NCBI GenBank assembly: GCA_015350385.1
Contig: WNKI01000001.1
Span: 151,908-215,907, forward strand
Length of the DNA stretch: 64,000 bases
Source: Aculops lycopersici
Lineage: Eukaryota; Arthropoda; Arachnida; Trombidiformes; Eriophyidae
Reading direction: 5' to 3'
Below the pieces are notes generated by a model, which worked only from the letters and a program-made list of their open reading frames with translations, did not search any database and had not been told where the DNA came from. The translations under genes were made by a program, and so were the position numbers. Positions 43,401-56,179 of this stretch are shown here, piece by piece (the first letter of the stretch is position 1; each line of letters opens with the position of its first letter).

Positions 43401-46400
43401 AGGCAAACCCAAAGGCTTCTATTTGGAGAGGATGAGTTGGAGCTGGAGTCGGGTTTAAAATGTTTAGTTTGGCTCGTTTCACTTCAAGGGTTCTGTTTGG
43501 TTTAGTTTGGTCTGGTTCGGTTCGGTTGAGTTCAGATCGGATTTGGATTTCCGAGTTCCAAGTTCCTATCTGAACGCGTGGAGCTTTGATTAACGCCAAA
43601 GGACCCAAAGACCAACCAAATCCACTTCCGCTCCCGAGAGACGAGCCACCGGAAGCGCCACTGCTACCTGAAACTAATTGACGCCACGAGGACTCATCTG
43701 AATGCGAGCCACTCCATGGACCCAGTGGCTTGTGCTTGAATTTTACTCCTCTCGGCCGTCTGAGTTGAGTTAACGACGACGACGTCGACGAATCTCAGGT
43801 GACTCAAGACGAGGAGTCATTAATGTGGCGAGACCAAGGTGCTTGCATTGCTCATTTGCATGCTTGCTGCCGGGATCATCAATCAGGAACTCGGAGCCAA
43901 GCGACAGGCAGACGAATTCTTGCTGGACTTGATTTTTTCCACTCGCAAGTCAACGAGTTCCAGTGAGATGAGATACAAGCAAATAATCTGGCTAAATAAC
44001 ACCAACACTAATCTGATCTCATTCTCATCATCAACCAAATGGATTAATAAAACAAACATACGTACGAATCGGATTCTCATTCATCTAAACTCAAAAGTCC
44101 GGCCAAACGAAGGAGTTTCCACCGAGTTGCGCGTTAACGATGAGTTTGTAGCGCTCGGGGCGCCCGCGGTACTTAGATGCCGACTGACAGGAAGTGGCGC
44201 GGATTCAGGCGAGCGAGCGGAACAGCAGCTCGTCTCTCAAAGTCGCCAGCTCGAGTGGTTGGCCAGCGAGCCGCTAGCTATAGGAGCCGGAAGTGCAGGA
44301 GGACCAAGTCTCCAGGTGTTGGCTAGCGTTGGTGCAAGTTACAATGCAGCGACGAAAGCAGGTAAGTGTCTCATTGTTCTCATTCGCCTGTTCTCGCCTC
44401 TCCTATGCGCTAGTCTTCTATCTCCCAGCGTATTAATTACCAACCAGCAACACAATCGTTGTCTCGCTTGAGTTTACTCTTATTCCTGTCCTTCTAGTCC
44501 AAGATTCTGGCGGTCGAAAGACAGAGACTTGGCCGCGCGTGTTGCTAATGGCGCAGTTGGCGTCGCTTCCGGTCGCCACTGGCAGCCTAATGACGGTCTG
44601 TCTGTTTTCTCTCCTCCAGTCCCTCCTTACTTTCTTACCCCACTTCGGCTCGTAGTGAGACTGAAGCGGCCCGAGCCGCTGAACTCGGAAATCTCGGTCT
44701 TTGTTGCACTGGCCGCGCACTTCCGGTTGCTCGAGTCTCGAGAGCTGCGAGTTGCAAGTTAGAAGTTGCGATCACGAACACGAAAAGCAGCAAGCAAAGC
44801 AACAGAACCGAGTGGCCGGCAACTCGAGAGCCGCAAACTTAATGAGCTCAGCGCGGCAAACTTTCGCTTGGGTCGGAAGTTGGCGCTCGATGATTGATAA
44901 AGTTGCAAGCCAAGCGTCTTGGTCTCGCTCGCTTGCCGATCGGAGCTCCGTTTCCGGTTTCTTTGCAAGCTCAAGTCTTTCCGTCGGGTTCGCTCGGATT
45001 GGTCGCCAGGTGAGGCGTTGGCTAAGCAAAGAGGGAGGCGACGAGCACGACGTTAGCACCAGCGACTAGGTAGATGAAGTTGCGCGAAAATTAGAAAAAC
45101 TTGATTGTGTTTCATGATCGATTGACGGGCGCGTCTCTCGTTCGGCCAGCTCGTCGCATGACGCGCGCCGGAAGTTCCTCGGCAAGAGTGTATCGAGTTT
45201 CACCCGGCGAAACTCACACTCCTGCTCAACTCGAGCCACCAGAAGCTTTGGCATGAGCCCGACAAACCAGCGAGAAAAGTTGTGCTAGCCAGTGAGTCGA
45301 TTGCGCAACTAACACAATGGCCTCTCGTTAGGCGGAAGCGCGCGCAAGTGGCCAGCGCAGAATCTAATTAATTGCAAGCGCACGAGCCAGTGGCCAGTCG
45401 ATTCTCGGCGCAACGAGTTAATGCGAGTAGCGGGCGGCGAGCAAGAGGGGGAAAGGGGCACGTGCGTTAGCTCATGCCACCACTCAAGTCGCGCAAGTTG
45501 CAGGCCGACACTCATTAAGTGGCCAAGACGCGCGACTCGAGAAACTGGAAACGGGCGCCGCACGCGCGAAACTCGACGACAACAGCAACAACATTACATA
45601 ATCATTAGTTTGGGTGTCCATTTAGTCGGCGGACTCGTTGGCTGGCCGGCCGGTGGGCGAGTGGGTTGCATTGTATCGCCTAGTGTGCCGTTGTATTTCG
45701 TTGCACAAACGATGCCGAGTTTAGTGGACTGCTCCACCGGCGGCGACGTGCGCGCTACACGGCGCCATTGTGTCCATCCTCCCGCCTGCCTCTTCGTATT
45801 TCTCGGTCAACCAGCGAGAGGCCAGCGAGAGTTGAAACAAGAGCACCAACAACCGCGACAACATCAACACGAACAACACTAGCGGCAACGATCCGCACGG
45901 CGAGATTATGTTTCTTGTAAACTAGTGGTTTCGGCCTCGCCACTCGCCCAGTTGGTCGCTATGTGCTCGCTCTCGGCGTCAAAGTGCAAACATCTAATTG
46001 ATTATTTATCGCCCATTCGGCTGCTCACTTGAGGCGCCAACTAGCTTCTGGCTCGAGAAGACTGCTCACAGTTCCAGTTTAAACTGGCCAGTTTATGAAA
46101 CTTTGGAACTGCTCTCAGAAGCTCGAGCACAAACTCCAACTGTAACTTTAACACACAGCTCGCAATGGCAATGGCAGAGGAAAAGGCCAGCGCTCGCCGG
46201 TTGTGTTGTGCCCCCGAGCAAGGCGGCTAATCAATCATCCTGGCGGCCAACTCAACTGTCGGCTTCCGACGCCAACTTGTTTCTGTCTTGTTTCTCGAGG
46301 TTCGCCAAACACACTAAACTTGCCACTGCCCCAGGCCCGAAGGATTCCAACTCACTCTCACTTTCCATTCAACCAAATGTGACTGAGCCGGCGGCTCGTT

Positions 46401-49400
46401 AAGCCGGAGGAGCAGAGGCAAGTTTCAACTTCCCCCTCGGCACGTCTCTTCGGACTTTTAGTGGGAACATGGTTCTGAGCTTGACTCTGACTTCCCATGC
46501 GGCGAGAGTTCGAGTTGCACGACGAGCAGCTTGGCGCCTTCGAGCCGGAAACTCGGATTTGCGACACGATGATGAATCAACACCAAATTACAATAACAAA
46601 CGCCTGTGCTCGCCGCTGCCGATTGACTTTTTTCTCGGATAGTTTCCAGCGGCCAAGTTTGCGAATCCAATCGTCACTGGGTCGTCGCAACGGGAACAGC
46701 TATAGCTATGGCAACACCAACAGCAATGTCAACCAAGCGAGACGCGAAGACAGAGACAATGCGATGGCTTAACTCGCCGCGTTATTGCATCGTCATCACG
46801 ATCGCCGGCCAACTATGAGTTGGAGCTGGTGATGGAGACGCGAACTAGAGCAAAGATGATGAAGAAATGAAACAACTTGTGATAGATTCATGAGTTCGAC
46901 TCGCCAGTTGCGCGCTGTGCCAACACATAATAATGATAATCGACTCGAGCGCCACTCTGCCCGTCGTCGAGTTGATGGTTACATTATGTCGCCGCTTTAA
47001 GCTCGCCCATCCGGAGCTTGGAAGTCCAATGTCGGCCTAATGACACGCCACTACAGTCGCCCATCTCTCCCCTTGCCGCCTCTTGTGCTCAAACCGGAAA
47101 TCGGCACTTCTTCATATTCCTCCCCAAAGAAGTTGCGCGTATACTTATGCAAACGAGCTTCCGTCGCTCCTCTCATGCTAATGTCAGCCGACCGGTCAGC
47201 TAAACACACAAAACTAACTTATTCCCTCAACTCACTCGACAAACCGACAACAGGACTACAACAAGTTACATCTGGCCATCGGAAGTTCACGGCCTTCGGC
47301 TCTGGAGAGCTGCACTTGCACCAAGTGGAACTCGCCGACTTGCAGCGGACTTATGGGTGCCGACTGCGCGACTCGAGCAAGATTCTTGCCAGCTCCAATC
47401 TGGCGCAACTCATCGCCACCGACTCCATTGGTCGGCCGCCAATCGGAGCGGACAAACTGGTGGTTAGCTCCCAGCAGCAACAGCAACCGATGGTCCTCCA
47501 CTCGCTCGGCCAGATTATCGGATGGGACCACACCTCCCTGCCTAAAAACCATCCCGACGACGAGAGGTCAGCCAGACTCATGCTGCCCTGTGCGGTGCGA
47601 CTGCCCGCCGGAAGACACGCCCAGCGCCAACCCATAGGTCGCTGGTACTTCCAACCCTCGAACCACCGGACCTCTCGTCCTGTGCCATTGAGTCATTTGG
47701 CCTCAGCGAGATCCATTCCTATAGCCAGCTATCCAGTGGACTCATCGCAGCAGCAACAACTACAACAAAGTAACGCCACAAAGCGAGCGAGACTCGCCAC
47801 AATGAATCCAAGTGCCGAACAAAATCTTAACGGGCAAGGCAGGAGAGAAACTCGCTTTTTAGTGGCGCCAACTCACCTGACGATTGAGTGGCCGCGCCGC
47901 TCGTTGAGTGGTCGTTACTTATACCAATTAGAGGACGAGGAAACAAGTGGCGGCGAGCCAAATGGTCGCGGTGTAATGTGTGATATAAATGTGATAATCA
48001 GATCGCCAATCAAGCTCAAAATGGCGGCCACTTTAAACTTCGGCATATTAGCCGGCCAACAATCGATGGCTCAGCCGGTGGCTCAAGCGAGCACTTTGCC
48101 AATAGATTCCACGTGGCTAGCGAGAGCAATAAGCTGGTTCAGCTGGCCGCTGGCAGCAAACACCATTGTTCCAGATCAAAAGTTCAACGAAAACAGTGCA
48201 AGCTTAAAAAGCGAGCAGCCGGCACGAAAACGAAGATCCTCGATTCAAGTGCCGGCCTCAAGACAAGAAGATTTCTCACTAAGAGGCAATCCGCTCATTG
48301 AGTTCAGCCCAAATCGGGTTCAGGTGCGCGGAGTGGGCGTCTTGGCCGAGCCGCCAATTGTTAGGGTCGGCGACCAATTACAACTCGAGTGCCGGGCCAA
48401 CGGGTTTCCCATTGACGGAGTCAAGTGGTTTCGCAATGGACAAGCGATAAACACACAAAGTTCCCAAGATTTTCAGGTGGAGATTAGTAGTCGACCGCTA
48501 CTCCAACAGGTGCGCCTATTTGGCAACGGATCGGTGGACGGTTCAAACTCAGCCCTTGAAGAGTTCGACGAGGAGCGGGACGCCGACGAGGATGCTGACG
48601 AGGGCGACCAGTTGACCGATTACGCAGCAACCGAACTCAACCAGCGACTTCAACAAACTGCAAAGGATCAGGAGACTAATCTGAGGCCACTGAGCGTGTT
48701 GACCATAAGACAGGTGCAGCCCAAGGACTCTGGCTTCCAAATGTTCGAGTGTTTCGCCTACAACTCGCTGGGCGAACAAACGAGGGCCGGCCAATTGGTC
48801 TTGGTGGCCGAGAGGCGACTTATCGACTGGACACGAGCTCAGTGTCCGCTTGTCCGCTCGCCTTCCGGAGCGTTGAAGTTGAGTTTGGCGCCGGAAGCGA
48901 GTGACTCAAGTCTGTCGGGCGCAGCGGACTCTTGGCAGGAACAAGACTTGAGCGCCGGAAGTTGGCCAAAGCGGGACGACTCGCTGGACGGACGCTCGGC
49001 GCAGCTCGCCATATTCAGGCGCCAGAATCCCATGCTGCGTGCTCTAGTGCTCGAGGCTGAGCCCGTGGAACTCAGGTGTCCAGTGCGAGGTTCTCCTGTG
49101 GACGCTCAAGTTGAGTGGCGCCGTTTAGGTAAGTATCAGAGTGAGAGATACTTGGGCAAGACAACGATTTGTCTCGACTTATACTAACTCCCCAACTGAC
49201 ACCCAAATCGACACTCAAGGTGAAGACTCGCTCGCTGCTGTTGCTACTAGCGGAGCCGGTGCCTCGAAACAAGTTGTTGGATCTGTGGATGGTGGCAGCA
49301 GTCAGCCAGTTGGCTTCAATCAATTGTTTGGCTCGGACTCGCGCTTCGTGATAAATGGCTCCAGTTTGCAGATTCGTGCGCCAAGCAAACGACACGACGA

Positions 49401-52400
49401 ATCACTTTACTTGTGCGCCCGTCGCTCCAGCGTTGAGTCGATTGTACAACCGGAAGTGGCAGAGACGCCGGCTAGCGACGAGCTGGACTTGGCTTCGGCT
49501 TCGGCTTCCTCTCTCCATCAATCATCGAGTTGCCGCCGACTCCTCAGCTCATTGGTGCGCGTTTCTGGGGACGAGGAAGCGACCGCAGCATTGCAACTGT
49601 CATCGATCAGCATTAGGATTGTTGGTAAGTAATAATATCTGCTCGTTGGCTTGGCGCTTGGTGAGTTGGTAAAGCGGCTCAACAAAACCAGCAAACGAGT
49701 CGCAGCTAAAGACGATCGGCGGGAAACTTGGTCTGCGTGAGTGCACATATACGTGAGTCAATCGTAGAAAGAGGAAGAGGGAGGGAGTGAGAGAAACCCG
49801 CTCGACACGCGCTACCGAAGCAAACTGGCGAAAGTCGCGGCCAGGATGTCGACCCTCGAGGCATGTAAATGAAACTAATAATGAATCAATGATCGCGCTG
49901 GGAGTTTTCTGGTTCGGCCGGCCAGCAAGTGAGCGAGAAAAAAGCCACTTCCATCGGGTGCGTGAATAATGGAGCCACATTATTCAGTCCGATCGATTGG
50001 CTTCCTCGCCACCAAGTGGAGCGGCAGTCTGGCCACTTCCGCAGCTCGAGAGGCAACAGCAAGAGTAAAAGCAGAAGCAGAAGCAAAAGCAAAATCAAAT
50101 GGCACTGGCTTTGTGCCGCTCGAGTTGGCGCCAACGTCGAGTGTGCATATTTCTCCCATAAGCAACTGAACGGGCGCCGAGTCGTTAGCAAATGATCCGG
50201 TTGGGTCCAATCAGCGCCAGTGTCGTTGCTTTTGTCGCAAGCAAAGTTGCCGCTCCCCTCGGCCTCATGTTGGCCACTTCCGGTGGCTGCAAAGTCGCAC
50301 GCGGGTCTCAATCAGTCGGGAAGATAGTGGAGGACCGGCAACGTGAACTGGTTAGCGGGCGGAGGTGGAGTTTCGATGCCCGCAACCCGCACGTCGGTTT
50401 CGAGTCAAGACGTGGCCTCGGCTAAAGCAAAGGCAGAGGCAGAGGCCCAAGCGACAGGCGAGAGTCGAGGACCTGGAATCTAAATACGAGCGGCAAGATC
50501 GTGGCGCGAATTTTAAGTGATCGCCCGGCAGTCGATCGGTCGCAATTTGGGGACCAGAAGACTGCAGTTATTGTCGCTCGCTGGCTTCAATGTTGGCGCC
50601 AGGAGTTGAGTTGGATCGAGGCGCTGGTTGCAGCGGAGATCCAATATAAGCGCCACGCAGGAGCCAGTGGAGCCACCGGACACAATGGACCTCGTGGCCG
50701 GCGGGACGAGCTAAGCGGCGGCCCTCAATTAAGACGAGTCAGAGCGGAAGTGGCAAGAGTTGGCGGCCAGCCTCCGAGCTCCAGTTTTCATGCTCTACTG
50801 AATACCCCTCTTCTTCCTCCTTCCCTCTCCTTGCTTCCTGCTCAACTCAGTTATTGCTCGGCCCCCTGCATCTTGCTCGCCTTTTGTCCGGTCTTCGGCT
50901 CGTCCTCTGCCGGCTGCATGGCGAAGAGTCGCTAGGCGCCAAGCGGAGAGAGAACCGCTCGCCTGGGGTCGGCGCATTGTAAAACCATAATGATGATTTG
51001 CGCACATCCGCCGACTAAACACACAGCAACTTGATCATCTTCAGTCTCGACCGCAAGCTCAAGTTGGAAGACGAGCCGCTCCTTTGTATGGGGAGGGGGC
51101 GCCAAAGGAGAACAACAATAGATGGGCGCGTGTTGTGGTTTGCGGGTGTTGTTATCGCGATTGCTGATGTTGTTGCTGTTGCTATTGCTGTTGTTGTGCT
51201 CGGCGTTTCTTGTCGCGGTTACTGTCGGTGTTGCTCCTACTTCCAACTTCCTACTTCCAACCTCAGGCCTAAACTAAACTCATCGCCCGCGACAACAGCA
51301 ACAACAACAACAGAGAGCTTGTTAAATGAACTAAAAAATCTTTCCGCCAGCCAGCGAAATCGAGCGCCACTTCCGCTCGCCCGACCCCAAGTCCGTCGCT
51401 TGCCTTTAGCAGCCAATCAGCTTGAAGAGTCAGAAAGATAGAGAGAGTATCTAAATTCAAACTAACCAAACCTCACAAATTTCCCACCGACAGCCAAACC
51501 AAAAATTGAACCCTTCGAGTTCAGCCGAAACTTGGAGGAGGGAATGCGCGCCGTTGTGGTTTGCGCCGTGGTCTCGGGCCAGTCGCCTATGGACGTCACG
51601 TAAGTTTTTCATCTTTAAGCAACCAACACGCTCCCTCTTGTCTGTCCCAAATCTAACCGCAACTCGTGGCATCCCGTCGGCCTCTTAGTTGGTTCAAAGA
51701 CGGAGAGCTGCTCCAAGAGGACGAGCAAATTGCCCTCGACCAAGCGAACGGATTTAGCTCAACGCTGACGTTCAGCAGGATTAGTCCCAATCATTCCGGC
51801 CACTACACTTGGTAAGTCAATTATCTAGCCGCCACTGGCCACTTGTTCTCATCATTTCTGCCTCCTTGCCTCCGACCGGCCAACTAACGGGACCATTGTC
51901 GCCACCGGAAATGCTCCTTCTTCTCCTATCTCGTCCTCCTCTCGTTCCTTTTGCTCGCCTCAAACTCAACTCAACCGCACCAAACTGAACAACCCGCCCG
52001 GAAACTACAGCGTGGCAGCAAACGCCTTCGGCTCCGCCAATCACACGTCCCGACTACTCGTCAATGGTAAGTCCATCATTGGGTTAACAAGTTTTGCCTC
52101 CATGAGTCTCCCGAGTTCTCAACGCTAACTCTACTTCTCCTCCAACATCAACAGTGGCACCCTACTTCATGGAGCCGCCCAAAAGCACGCAGGCCATTCT
52201 AGGCTCAAACCTAATGGTCGACTGCCGCGCTGCCGGACAACCAAGGTGAGTGAGACTTCGCGTTGTGTTAGCTAGGTGACAGGTTGGCGTCGCCTAGTCG
52301 CCCGAATGTCAACACTCCACTAACTCACTGCCCCCCTTCATTCTCTCTTCCTCGTGATGCAGTCCGCAAATCAGGTGGCGCAAGCTGGTGGCCGTCGGGG

Positions 52401-55400
52401 GAAGTGGCGCCGGCTCGTCCTCGGGTTCCTCGGGCGGCAAGCAGGTGGCGCCCCTCAGCGGCGGTTCCAACTCGCTGAGTGCGGGAAAATTATTCGAGTC
52501 TCCCGAGACAATGGACAACTTACAGGTTGCATCTACTTCTATGGCCTCAACTCCGTCAGCCTCAAATCCGAGACTAGAATTCCGCATCATAACCTCAAAC
52601 TCGCATATTCAGATCCTAGAGAATGGATCAATGATAATAAAAGACGTCGAGTTGGCTGATTCCTCGCGCTACGCTTGCCAAGCTCTCAACGGCATAAATC
52701 CAAGTCTAAGCGAAGTGATCGACATTCAAGTTTTAAGTAAGTATCAAACATTCGATTTTCCGAGCAGTTGTAAGAAAACGGATGTTGAAAAGCATTCTCT
52801 ACTTTTGATTTGTTAGTCGATCCGTGAGATTCCCTACTTTTTGATTGGTCACTTCAAAATGATGGAAAACTAACAAATTTTTCCGCCATCTCAACTACTA
52901 GGTCCTGCTCGTTTCGATGTAAACTACGAGACTGTGAGCGTAAAACGCGACTCAATGGTCAAGTTCAATTGCGCCCCTAGAGGCGACCAGCCGTTGAAAA
53001 TTGAGTGGTACAAGGAAACTAATAGATTGGTCGCAGCCTCGAACCTTTCGAGCTCAAGTGATACAGTTAGACAACAATCGAAATACAGTGAGGTGGTTCA
53101 TTTGGCCCCTCGAATTAGCGGAGAGTCAACTGGAGTCCAACTTCCAAGCCAGCGGCACAATAACTTAGTTCTCGAACTAGCTCCAGCGGCAACAATCAAC
53201 AGGTCGCCGGCAGGTCAAGCTCAGCAGTTTAAAGACAACGTCGATCGTATGGAATCGAGCGAGTTATTTATAAATTACGCCGACCGAAGTGATAATGGAA
53301 ATTTTGTCTGTGTTGCCTGGAATCTATTTGGTCGTGACGAGCTAACCTATCGGCTTGTGGTGCAGGAACCACCCGATACGCCGCCAAATGTTAGCGTGCA
53401 AAATGTTCAAGCCACAAGCTTGAAGTTGCTTTGGACTTCTCCCTTCGACGGAAATTTGGTGTTGAGTCACTTCATCATTGAGTATCGCCGTCTCATTCCC
53501 TCTCAAGCGAGCAGCAAGACTTTAGTTTCGGCTTCCCATTACGACGGCAAAGAGTTGGAATCAGCGGCGAGTCGGCATAGTGAATGGGTTCGCTTGGTGG
53601 TGCCAACGAGCAAGTTGAACTCGGAGCCGATCGTAGTGAGTTCCGCTGGCCAGCGAGGACCAATGGGCTCCAATCAAGTGGGCGCCATCCAACAACAACA
53701 ACAGCAGCAGGTGCAATCGCAATTCAGCATTATGCTTCACCAACTAGCCGCCCGCTCAACTTACCAAATCCGAGTGGCCGCCGTAAATGCCATTGGCCAG
53801 GGTGCCTTTTCCCCCATTCACACATTGAGCACCGCAGAGGAGCCACCAAACAGCCGTCCGAGCGACCTTCGAGCTCAGCCTCTTTCCTCGACTTCCATCA
53901 AGCTTCTCTGGCGAGGACCCGCAAACTTAGATGACCAAGCTCCTGTTCGTGGTTACTACATTAGCCATCGGAAGCTGGGGCCGAGCGAGAATAAGTCGTC
54001 GAGCTCAGAGACTCGCTTGTGGTTGGCAACAGTGCCCATGAGCGCGAGCAACCTAAGTCTCCCCCAGAATGCAGAGTTGGCCGATGCCCGGTTGGGGCCG
54101 CCGCCAGGTGGCAGTGGTGTGGTCGCTAGCTACGAGTATCAGCTGAACAATTTGGAAAAGAACACCAACTACGAGATCCAGGTACAGCCCTACAATTCGG
54201 TGGGCGTGGGACCAGCCAGTGAGACCATCGGACAAACCCTCAAATTTGACCGACCCAGTCAGCCGAACCTAAAACTGGTGGCAGCCAGACGGCAGTCACT
54301 GGAGCTTAAGTGGTCAGTTAGCAATGACGAGCCAGTGATGGGATTTTCGCTCTTTTACAAGTGCGAGTATGACGACTGGCGCGAGATTCAGCTAGCAGTC
54401 ATCTATCATTACGTCATCGAGGGTTTGCGATGCGGCAACAAGTATCAAATTTACCTGAGTGCCTTCAACGCGGCGGGCCGCTCGGATCCCTCCAAAGTGC
54501 TGAGTGTCAGGACCGAGGGAACTGTGCCCGTGGCGCCCGACAAGAGTGCCTTCTTCCGGCCAAACATTACGGAGGTTGTTCTCGATATGAGTGGCTGGAA
54601 ATCTGGAGGCTGTCCCATTAGTAGCTTCACCATTCAATTTAAAAGACTGCACGACTCCAATTGGTTTATTTTATCCGAAGGGGCCACTCCCTTCGCAAGC
54701 TCCGACAAGATCACCATTCCCGACTTGACCCCAGCAACTTGGTACAAACTCCTGGTCACAGCTCTAAATGAAGCAGGAAGCACCAACGCCGAGTTCCTCT
54801 TCAGCACTCTCAATTCCCGAGGCGAACCAATTGCGCCCGACTTTCCCATTGACCAGGAAATGGGTCGAGTTTTTACGGCGGCCAGTGGCGCTGGACGCTC
54901 CATGCTCAACAGTCTAAGTCAGTTGCTCTTTTCCTCGGGCCAAAATGGGCAACAGGAAACGCAGCTCCTGCTACCGATGAGCTGTATCCTTCTCCTCCTC
55001 GCCACCTCGCTTGCCTCGTACCTCTACTACAGCCACAACATATCCGCCTCGAGGAGTCAGTCGTCCAATAGCTCAACCTCCAGCTCCACCTCAAACAAGA
55101 AGCTCCACGGTGGCGCTGGCTCGTCGCCAGATCGATCGCCAAGTTTACTGATGAGCAACATGCATGGATTTGCGCCCAACAATATCAACAACAGTGAAGA
55201 CAAGCGACTGTTGCCCCAGCAGCAGCACCAACAACAAGCAAACGTGCACTTGTTACATAACCACTACCACCACCAAACTCTACCTTTGAACGCGGCTCAC
55301 AATTGCGATGCTCAGAACTCGATGCTCGATTCGCTTGCCAACATGCAGACGTTTGGTTCGCAAAACCAGCATAGACTTCGGGCAAACTCGGTCATGTTCG

Positions 55401-55600
55401 GCGCAAGCAACAATCTGGCCCCAAGTAACTGCACCAACTCCTCCTCATTATCCACCCACTCCACTAACTACCACTTCGATGGAGCCTCGTCGCAAGCTTC
55501 CACTTCCGGCACGAGTGGTTCAAGTGGTTGTGGCCAGATGGGTGCCAAATTAAACCCCAAGTTGCAACTTATCGACGAGTCATCGATGATTGAGGCTCTA

Positions 55601-55631
<31 letters not shown>

Positions 55632-56148
55632 CACATCTCTACGGAAACTATGAGCCCCCAGTGCAAATGTCACCTGGCCACCACCGCTTTCCTCTCGGTG
55701 GCCAGGTAGCGGAGGATATTATCGAGACCCAAGCTGATGGGAATAATTTAATCGACTCGAATTTGGCTAGCTTCTTCCAACAGCGACCTGTTGGCGCTTC
55801 GAGTTCGTTTGTCTCCGCGTCCGACTTGGCCAAGAGGCAGCAGCAGCAACCGGGGGAGCCGATTTACCAGCGATTGGACAAATTTCACAACTGCACTCTG
55901 GCTTCCTGCAAGCAGCAGCAACCAGACCACTTTGCCACCATGAATCCTCAGGTAAAGGCGCAGACGTTGCGCTTTATAAACTCAAACTTCTCGTTGGACC
56001 AGGATCGACAGGGAGCCGATAACAAGGCGGTGACCGTGACACTCCAGTGCCCAGCGAGTCAGTTCAACGACTCGGCACAGAATAATGTGTACCTGGCCGG
56101 CCAGCCATCAAATGACTTCAGCCAACTCGAAATCCAAACCCAACAACA

Positions 56149-56179
<31 letters not shown>

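Larger units (their letters stand above)
33487..44097 (+). other. Dscam-like intron 1, 10.6 kb, hosting a nested gene
   Basis: Contains the IQ-motif gene on the opposite strand (34037-36577). Outside it, 33487-34036 and 36578-44097 show no coding exon I can support. The longest other frame (42012-42743 minus) has no domain. Several microsatellites; no duplicated Ig half-domain exons noticed. Confidence 0.8.
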
